Source: Ramlibacter sp. (GTDB taxonomy: Bacteria > Pseudomonadota > Gammaproteobacteria > Burkholderiales > Burkholderiaceae_C). Taken from it: DNA of 11,938 nucleotides. The notes below the pieces were generated by a model that worked only from the letters and a program-made list of their open reading frames with translations, had not been told where the DNA came from and did no database searches. The stretch is taken from NCBI GenBank assembly GCA_026785815.1, contig JAJAZH010000166.1:1-11938 (forward strand). Reading direction: 5' to 3'. This document shows, piece by piece, positions 7,872-11,938 of the stretch. The translations under genes were made by a program, and so were the position numbers. Within the stretch, counting starts at the first letter, position 1, and each line of letters starts with the position of its first letter.

Positions 7872-9092
7872 TCAGGGTTTCGGCCACAGCACCCACAGCC
7901 GCAGTGGCTGCTTGAGTCGGCCGGCCAGTTCGCCCGCGTCCGCGCCCCAGCCGGCGAAGTAGTCGGCGCGCACCGCGCCGGTGATGGCGCTGCCGGTGTC
8001 CTGCGCCAGCACCAGCCGCTGCAGGCTGACCATCGGTCCGCTCGACGCCAGCCACACCGGCGTGCCGTAAGGAATGCTGTCCTTGTCCACCGCGATCGAG
8101 CGGCCCGGCGTCAGCGCCACGCCCTGCGCGCCGCGCGGACCGAAGCCTGCATCGAGCTCGGACAAACTTTCTTCCCGAAAGAACACCGTGCGTGGGTTGC
8201 TCCAGAGCAGCTCGTTCAACCGCTGCGGGTTCTGCGCTGCCCACGCCTTGATGCCGGGCCAGGACGCATCGCGGACGGCCCCCTGCTGCAGCAGCCAGCT
8301 GCCGACGCTGCGATAGGGGTGGTCATTGCTGGCCGCATAAGCCAGGCGGACAGTGCGCTGGCTGCCATCGGGCTCGGTCAGGCGCAGGCGTCCGGAACCC
8401 TGGATCTGAAGCATCAGCGCGTCCAGCGGATCGGCCAGGTAAGCAATTTCGCGGCCGCGCAGCGCTGCCCGTGCTTCGGGCAAGGTCTCCATGTCCTGGC
8501 GGCTGTACCAGGGCTTGCGCTGGCCGACTCCCGGCGGCACGCCGTACAACGGAACCGGATAGCCGCGCGTGGGCTGACGCGACGCCTGCAGCACGGGCTC
8601 GTAGTAGCCGGTGAGCAAACCCTCGCCCGGCCCCTGCAACGACTCGACGCGGTAGGGCTGCAGCCGCTGGACCATCCAGTCGCGCTGCTCCCCGGCGCCC
8701 GCGATCGACAACCGACGAACCTCCGGGCACAGCGCCGCGAACGCGGGGCCCGGCCGCTCGCAGCTTTTCAGCCAGGCATTCCACGCTTCGTGCAGGGCAT
8801 CGTCGGCGAAACCCGGCAACTCGGACCAGCGCACCGCGAGCCAGCGCGACCGGCCTTGCAACAGCGGCGGGGGCAAGGGCGCGGTGTCGGCCGCCAGCGC
8901 CCCGGTGGGGTCAAGGTCGAACGCGGCTGCGGGAAGCGACGGCGCCGGTGCTGCCGCGAAAGACGGTGGCGGCGGCAATCGCGCTGATATCACTGGCGCT
9001 GCCGACGCCGGCGCGGAATCGGGCGGCAATGGCACCGAGCCGCAGGCCGCCAATGTTCCTACAATGGCGGCCATCCCAAGGAAACGGTTCAT
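7872..9092 (-). CDS. mltA: Membrane-bound lytic murein transglycosylase A (MltA)
   Basis: MltA cleaves the glycan strands of peptidoglycan to 1,6-anhydromuropeptides and acts at the inner face of the outer membrane. The 406-residue product starts MNRFLGMAAIVGTLAAC, a lipoprotein signal peptide with lipobox LAAC and lipidated Cys17; Gly at +2 predicts outer-membrane sorting. A Pro/Ala-rich tether of about 65 residues follows. The MltA domain contains LTGYYEPVLQASRQ, IQGSGRLRL and AASNDHPYRSVG. The C-terminal 3D domain has GRSIAVDKDSIPYGTPVWL and AQDTGSAITGAVRADYF, whose aspartates include the expected catalytic residue. I chose the ATG at 9092 because it gives a complete signal peptide. An upstream open frame to 9278 would bury it under 62 extra residues. 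No strong ribosome binding site precedes this ATG, and its leader must lie in DNA that codes for a small protein on the other strand. Confidence 0.93.
   Translation of the reverse strand: MNRFLGMAAIVGTLAACGSVPLPPDSAPASAAPVISARLPPPPSFAAAPAPSLPAAAFDLDPTGALAADTAPLPPPLLQGRSRWLAVRWSELPGFADDALHEAWNAWLKSCERPGPAFAALCPEVRRLSIAGAGEQRDWMVQRLQPYRVESLQGPGEGLLTGYYEPVLQASRQPTRGYPVPLYGVPPGVGQRKPWYSRQDMETLPEARAALRGREIAYLADPLDALMLQIQGSGRLRLTEPDGSQRTVRLAYAASNDHPYRSVGSWLLQQGAVRDASWPGIKAWAAQNPQRLNELLWSNPRTVFFREESLSELDAGFGPRGAQGVALTPGRSIAVDKDSIPYGTPVWLASSGPMVSLQRLVLAQDTGSAITGAVRADYFAGWGADAGELAGRLKQPLRLWVLWPKP
9060..9065 (+). promoter_or_regulatory. Possible -10 box of the small membrane protein gene
   Basis: TACAAT lies 25 bases before the plus-strand ATG at 9091, a suitable distance for a short leader. 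There is no recognisable -35, and the site is inside the 5' end of mltA on the opposite strand, so it could be chance. Confidence 0.25.
9078..9082 (+). promoter_or_regulatory. Ribosome binding site of the small membrane protein gene
   Basis: AAGGA lies eight bases before the plus-strand ATG at 9091. Its position is one of the main reasons to accept the short gene and to choose this start over a longer open frame beginning at 8884, whose extra residues are antisense to mltA. Confidence 0.6.
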
Positions 9093-9234
9093 GCTGCTGA
9101 TTCTGCTCGAAGCCCTGCTGGCGCTGCTGTTGCTGGTCGGCATCGTCTGGTGGACCATGTTTTCCGGCCGCAAGGGTGGTGAACCGCCGGCCATCGAGCC
9201 AGCGCGGGAAGAGCGCAAACCCGACGAGAAGTGA
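9091..9234 (+). CDS. Small single-span membrane protein, 47 residues
   Basis: The product starts with an uninterrupted hydrophobic helix (residues 2-24, LLILLEALLALLLLVGIVWW), followed by a basic patch (SGRKGG) and a charged Pro/Glu/Lys tail ending in RKPDEK. The positive residues after the helix predict the tail in the cytoplasm and the N-terminus outside. Support for a real gene: an AAGGA ribosome binding site at eight bases, about 80% G or C at third codon positions like the neighbours, and an exact fit into the 182-base gap between mltA and the response regulator, which would otherwise be empty. It is the only plus-strand gene in the window. I believe I have seen similar WWTMFSGR proteins in Burkholderiales, but cannot check this. 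The function is unknown. Its ATG shares the palindrome CATG at 9090-9093 with the mltA start. Confidence 0.68.
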   Translation: MLLILLEALLALLLLVGIVWWTMFSGRKGGEPPAIEPAREERKPDEK

Positions 9235-9274
9235 TCCCTGTCGGGTGGGGCTGAGCGGACTTCCGGGTCGATGC

Positions 9275-9901
9275 TCAAAGACTCCGCAGCAGGTTCGCGA
9301 GTTCGACCGCCGACTTTACTTCCATCTTGTCGAAGACCCGCGCCCGGTGCACTTCGACCGTTCGCACGCTGATGTCGAGCTGGTCCGCGATCAGCTTGTT
9401 CGGCAATCCTTCGACCACCAGCCGCAACACGTCGCGCTCACGGTCGGTCAGTTCTCCGAGCCTGGCCTTGAGCTGCTGCTGCTGCTGCTGCTCGATCAGC
9501 ACCTGCGCCGAACGCCGGACCGCCTGCTCGATCCGGTCGACCAGCGCATTGTCTGAAAACGGTTTCTCGCAGAAGTCGAAGGCGCCGCGCTGGACCATGT
9601 GCACCGCGGTCGGCACATCGGCGTGCCCGGTCAGGAAAATCACCGGCATCACGTCGACCAGCCCGCGCGCCGCCAGCTTGTCGAACAGCTCGAGTCCAGA
9701 CAGGCCCGGCATGCGCACGTCCAGCAGCAGGCAGCAGGGCTGGCTGGGAACGAAGCCGGCTTCGAGCATGGCCTCGAACGCTTCGCCGCTGCCGAAGGTT
9801 TCCGACAGCAGGCGGCGCGAGCGCAGCAGCCAGGCCAGCGCTTCGCGCACGCTGGCGTCGTCATCGACGATGAAAACCGTGGCGTCGTGAACGGGCTGCA
9901 T
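9275..9901 (-). CDS. FixJ/NarL-type response regulator (REC + LuxR HTH)
   Basis: This 208-residue DNA-binding regulator is the likely target of the kinase encoded just upstream. The receiver domain (about residues 6-125) has the acidic pair at Asp13-Asp15, the phosphoacceptor Asp61 in CLLLDVRMPG, Thr91 in FLTGHAD and Lys113 in CEKPF, so all the switch residues are present. A helical linker containing six glutamines joins it to a LuxR-type helix-turn-helix (about 143-206: LTDRERDVLRLVVEGLPNKLIA, ISVRTVEVHRARVFDKM), the arrangement seen in FixJ, TodT and DctR. The start at 9901 was chosen because it begins right before the receiver domain and overlaps the kinase stop by one base (TGATG), a sign of translational coupling. 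The frame reaches 10021 upstream, but that part lies inside the kinase gene. The genes it controls cannot be seen here. Confidence 0.93.
   Translation of the reverse strand: MQPVHDATVFIVDDDASVREALAWLLRSRRLLSETFGSGEAFEAMLEAGFVPSQPCCLLLDVRMPGLSGLELFDKLAARGLVDVMPVIFLTGHADVPTAVHMVQRGAFDFCEKPFSDNALVDRIEQAVRRSAQVLIEQQQQQQLKARLGELTDRERDVLRLVVEGLPNKLIADQLDISVRTVEVHRARVFDKMEVKSAVELANLLRSL
9473..9490 (-). repeat. (CAG)6 tract encoding polyglutamine in the regulator linker
   Basis: Six identical CAG codons in a row encode six glutamines between the receiver domain and the helix-turn-helix. The perfect trinucleotide repeat could slip by whole codons and change linker length without breaking the frame. 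The tract is short, so this is a mild curiosity. Confidence 0.7.
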
Positions 9902-11938
9902 CAGGCGACAGCGTCCGGCGCGCTGGCGTCGACCGGCAAGGTGAAGCGGAACACCGTCCCCTGCGGATGATTGGTCTCGAACCCGAGGAAACCGCCGTGC
10001 TGCTCGACCACCGTGCGGCACAGGCTCAGGCCCAGACCCATGCCCTCGGCCTTGGTCGTATAGAAAGGCGTGAACAGCTGCTGCGCCACCGTCTCGGAAA
10101 TCCCGGGGCCGCAGTCCGACACCTGGAATTCGACCCAGGCGTTGGGCCCCGTGTAGCGTTGGCCACCGCCGGCCCGCCGCACCTGGATCAGCAACGATGG
10201 ATCAGGCACGCCGGCTTCATCCATCGCCTGCATCGCGTTGCGCGCCAGATTGAGCAGCACCTGTTCGACCATCGTGCGGTCGCATCGTACCTGCGGCAGG
10301 CCGTCCTGCAGCTTCAGCTCGACCCGGACCCCGAGCTTGCGGGCCTGCAGGCTCACCAGCGGCATGATGGCGTCGAGCAACGACTGCGGCGGCACCGGCT
10401 CGCGTTCCTGGTCGCGACGCCGGACGAAGTCATGCACGCTCTTGATCACCTTGCCGGCGCGCTCCGCCTGCTCCGCGATCCGCCGGATCGCCAGTTCGAT
10501 CTCAACCACGGAAAAAATGGGGTCAGAGTCCAAATTCGCTCCGGCACCGTGTGCCGGCTGCGATGCAGCGTCCTTGGACGCTGCTGCGAAATTGGTCTCT
10601 GACCCGATTTTTTCCATAGCCAGATCCGAACGCGCTTTGTCGCGCAGCAGGTTGAGCGAGCCGGTGGCGTAACTTGAAATCGCCGCCAGCGGCTGGTTCA
10701 GCTCGTGGCTCAGAAGCGATGCCATCTCGCCCACCGTCGCCAGCCGAGCGGTCGCCTGCAGCCGGTCCTGGGTGGCGCGTGACAGCTCTTCGACCCGACG
10801 CTGCTCGCTGATGTCGAGGAACGCACTCATCCAGCCGGTCTGCAGGCCGAGCGCGTTGATCAGCGGGGCCTCGATGATCAGCACCGGAAAGCGCGAACCG
10901 TCCTTGCGCATGAAGACCGACTCGAAGCCGGCCCGCGGCGGCGTGTTGTTCCCCGCCAGCCGGACTTGCTGCCGTTTCTGGTATTCGTCAGCCAGTTCGG
11001 GCGGCCAGTAGGGCACCGGCGTTCCGTGCCCCAACAGCTCTTCCGGCGCGAATCCGACCATCTCGCAGAACGCGGGATTGACATAGGTGATGCGTCCCTG
11101 CAGGTCGCGCGCGCGCAGGCCAGTGACCAGCGAATCTTCCATGGCTTTGCGAAATGCCAGCGCGTCCGCCAGGTCGTGCTCGGCCCGCAGGCGCCTGCGC
11201 ATGTCCCGCACCAGCATCACCAGCACCGTCACCAGCGCGATCGACATCGCGGTCACCAGCGCGGTGAGGACGTTCGGAAACAGGTCTGGCGCACCCCGCC
11301 AGCTGTCCATGCGCAGCACCATGGTGTTGCCCGGCAGGTCCAGCAACTGCTGCGCGGTGAAGACCCGGCTGCCTCGGCGAGCCGACCCGTGCATCGACAG
11401 CCGGGTTCCATCAGCTTCCGTGAAAGACACTTCCTGGCTGCGCGTCAGTTGCGGCCCGACCAGCCCCGTCAGGATCTCTCCGAGCGAGTAAGTGGCGACT
11501 GCGTAGCCTGTCAGCTGTCCCGCCGCGACCAGCGGCAGGCAGAGCTCCATTACCTCGATTCCCAGTCCGTCGGCCTGCGGAACAAAGTAGCTGCTGGAAT
11601 AGGCGGGGCCGCTGACACGGCGCGCGTTGGCGCAGGCGAGCGCCACGTCGGCCTGCGCGTTAGAGCGCCCGAGCCGGGCGAACACCGGGGCGCGGTAGGG
11701 CGTGTCCACTGAATCGACTGTCGCCAGCGCCTTGTCGCGCCACTCGAGCCGCATCCATTCCCGGTGTTCGCGCAGCAGCGCCTGCGCCGCGGCCGACCAG
11801 GCCTGCTGCTGCGGGCGGACCGTATGCAGCGCTTGCAGGCCCTGGACATTGCGGGTCAGGGCCGAGCGGATATCGTTGAGAGCGTCGGCGCTGTCCCGAT
11901 CCAGCTTGCTCTGCACCTGGCTGGCCTCGTAGCGGCCC
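9901..11938 (-). CDS. PAS-domain sensor histidine kinase, N-terminus beyond right edge
   Basis: This inner-membrane kinase probably phosphorylates the regulator encoded next to it. The frame is open to the window edge, so the true start and first membrane helix are missing; residue numbers here count from an internal GTG at 11916. Visible domains: a periplasmic Cache-like sensory region (1-210); a membrane helix (about 213-236, VLTALVTAMSIALVTVLVML); a PAS domain (about 255-365, YVNPAFCEMVGF); a phosphoacceptor domain with SHELNQPLAAISSY and His404; and an ATPase domain with N-box Asn560 (NLARNAMQAM), Asp601 in SDCGPGIS, and FYTTKAEGMGLGLSLCRTVVEQHGG. All catalytic motifs are intact. About 35 residues (435-469) between the two phosphoacceptor helices come from an inserted palindromic element. 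The overall layout resembles FixL/TodS/DctS kinases. A role in C4-dicarboxylate sensing (DctS) is only a guess. Confidence 0.93.
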   Translation of the reverse strand, partial: GRYEASQVQSKLDRDSADALNDIRSALTRNVQGLQALHTVRPQQQAWSAAAQALLREHREWMRLEWRDKALATVDSVDTPYRAPVFARLGRSNAQADVALACANARRVSGPAYSSSYFVPQADGLGIEVMELCLPLVAAGQLTGYAVATYSLGEILTGLVGPQLTRSQEVSFTEADGTRLSMHGSARRGSRVFTAQQLLDLPGNTMVLRMDSWRGAPDLFPNVLTALVTAMSIALVTVLVMLVRDMRRRLRAEHDLADALAFRKAMEDSLVTGLRARDLQGRITYVNPAFCEMVGFAPEELLGHGTPVPYWPPELADEYQKRQQVRLAGNNTPPRAGFESVFMRKDGSRFPVLIIEAPLINALGLQTGWMSAFLDISEQRRVEELSRATQDRLQATARLATVGEMASLLSHELNQPLAAISSYATGSLNLLRDKARSDLAMEKIGSETNFAAASKDAASQPAHGAGANLDSDPIFSVVEIELAIRRIAEQAERAGKVIKSVHDFVRRRDQEREPVPPQSLLDAIMPLVSLQARKLGVRVELKLQDGLPQVRCDRTMVEQVLLNLARNAMQAMDEAGVPDPSLLIQVRRAGGGQRYTGPNAWVEFQVSDCGPGISETVAQQLFTPFYTTKAEGMGLGLSLCRTVVEQHGGFLGFETNHPQGTVFRFTLPVDASAPDAVA
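10510..10615. mobile_element. REP-like palindromic element inserted in frame in the histidine kinase gene
   Basis: Arms at 10510-10538 and 10587-10615 are 29-base inverted repeats with three mismatches. Each arm starts GGAAAAAAT and carries GGGTCAGAG. Between them lie two perfect hairpins: CCGGCAC/GTGCCGG with a three-base loop (10541-10557), and GCAGCGTCC/GGACGCTGC with a two-base loop (10565-10584). The whole would fold as a stem with two side hairpins. It encodes no protein of its own; in the kinase frame it is read as about 35 residues starting EKIGSETNF. The region between the outer A-runs (10512-10613) is 102 bases, 34 codons, so the frame is kept. I recall GGGGTCAGAGTC motifs from repeats near REP-associated transposases in Betaproteobacteria, but no transposase is in this window. 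Target duplication is not clear. Confidence 0.82.

Noticed and set aside
8884..9090. Longer plus-strand start for the small membrane protein (116 residues)
   Set aside because: The extra N-terminal residues are Gly/Ala-rich antisense of the mltA linker, while the internal ATG at 9091 has a ribosome binding site.
9219..9246. Hairpin ACCCGAC/GTCGGGT as terminator between the regulator and the small gene
   Set aside because: The loop is 14 bases long, there is no proper T-run on either strand, and half of the stem codes for the small protein. It is too weak to call.
9093..9278. Upstream extension of mltA
   Set aside because: It would put 62 residues before a complete lipoprotein signal peptide and reach into the end of the response regulator gene.
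9902..10021. Upstream extension of the response regulator
   Set aside because: The extra residues lie inside the kinase gene and before the receiver domain. The start coupled to the kinase stop is far better.
10510..10615. The inverted repeat as an intrinsic terminator inside the kinase gene
   Set aside because: The arms do end in T-runs, but the structure lies in the middle of an intact frame with two hairpins inside, and matches a repeat element better.

Overview
The window is high-GC and densely coded. It suggests a betaproteobacterium, probably of the order Burkholderiales. The reasons are the yajC-secD-secF order followed by a DUF1631 gene, the fused ~1,200-residue indolepyruvate ferredoxin oxidoreductase-type enzyme, and the FixJ-type two-component pair. 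This assignment comes from family knowledge, not a search. All genes but one read on the minus strand, so transcription runs from high to low coordinates.

Reading in that direction: (1) 11938-9275 holds a membrane sensor histidine kinase, open at the right edge, and its FixJ/LuxR-type response regulator. The two are joined by a one-base TGATG stop/start overlap. (2) 9234-9091 holds the only convincing plus-strand gene, a 47-residue single-span membrane protein whose ATG shares the palindrome CATG with the mltA start. (3) 9092-7872 is mltA, an outer-membrane lytic transglycosylase lipoprotein. (4) 7785-4198 is the large thiamine-diphosphate/iron-sulfur 2-oxoacid oxidoreductase, preceded by an operator-like inverted repeat. 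(5) 4060-834 is yajC-secD-secF, the SecDF-YajC accessory complex of the Sec translocon. (6) 824 to the left edge is the N-terminal 274 residues of a DUF1631 protein, ending at the edge in a glycine-rich 15-residue repeat.

The most unusual feature is at 10510-10615. A ~106-bp palindromic element with 29-bp imperfect inverted arms and two internal hairpins lies inside the histidine kinase gene and keeps its frame open. Its arms carry GGGTCAGAG, which I recall from REP-like elements of Betaproteobacteria. Translation adds about 35 residues between the two helices of the dimerisation/phosphoacceptor domain, a case analogous to the protein-coding palindromic elements of Rickettsia.

The SecDF-YajC genes form a clear functional unit and the kinase-regulator pair another. 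The oxidoreductase, mltA and the small membrane protein have no evident functional link to them. I see no RNA genes, CRISPR array, integrase, transposase gene or replication origin. Every gap between genes is shorter than 200 bases.
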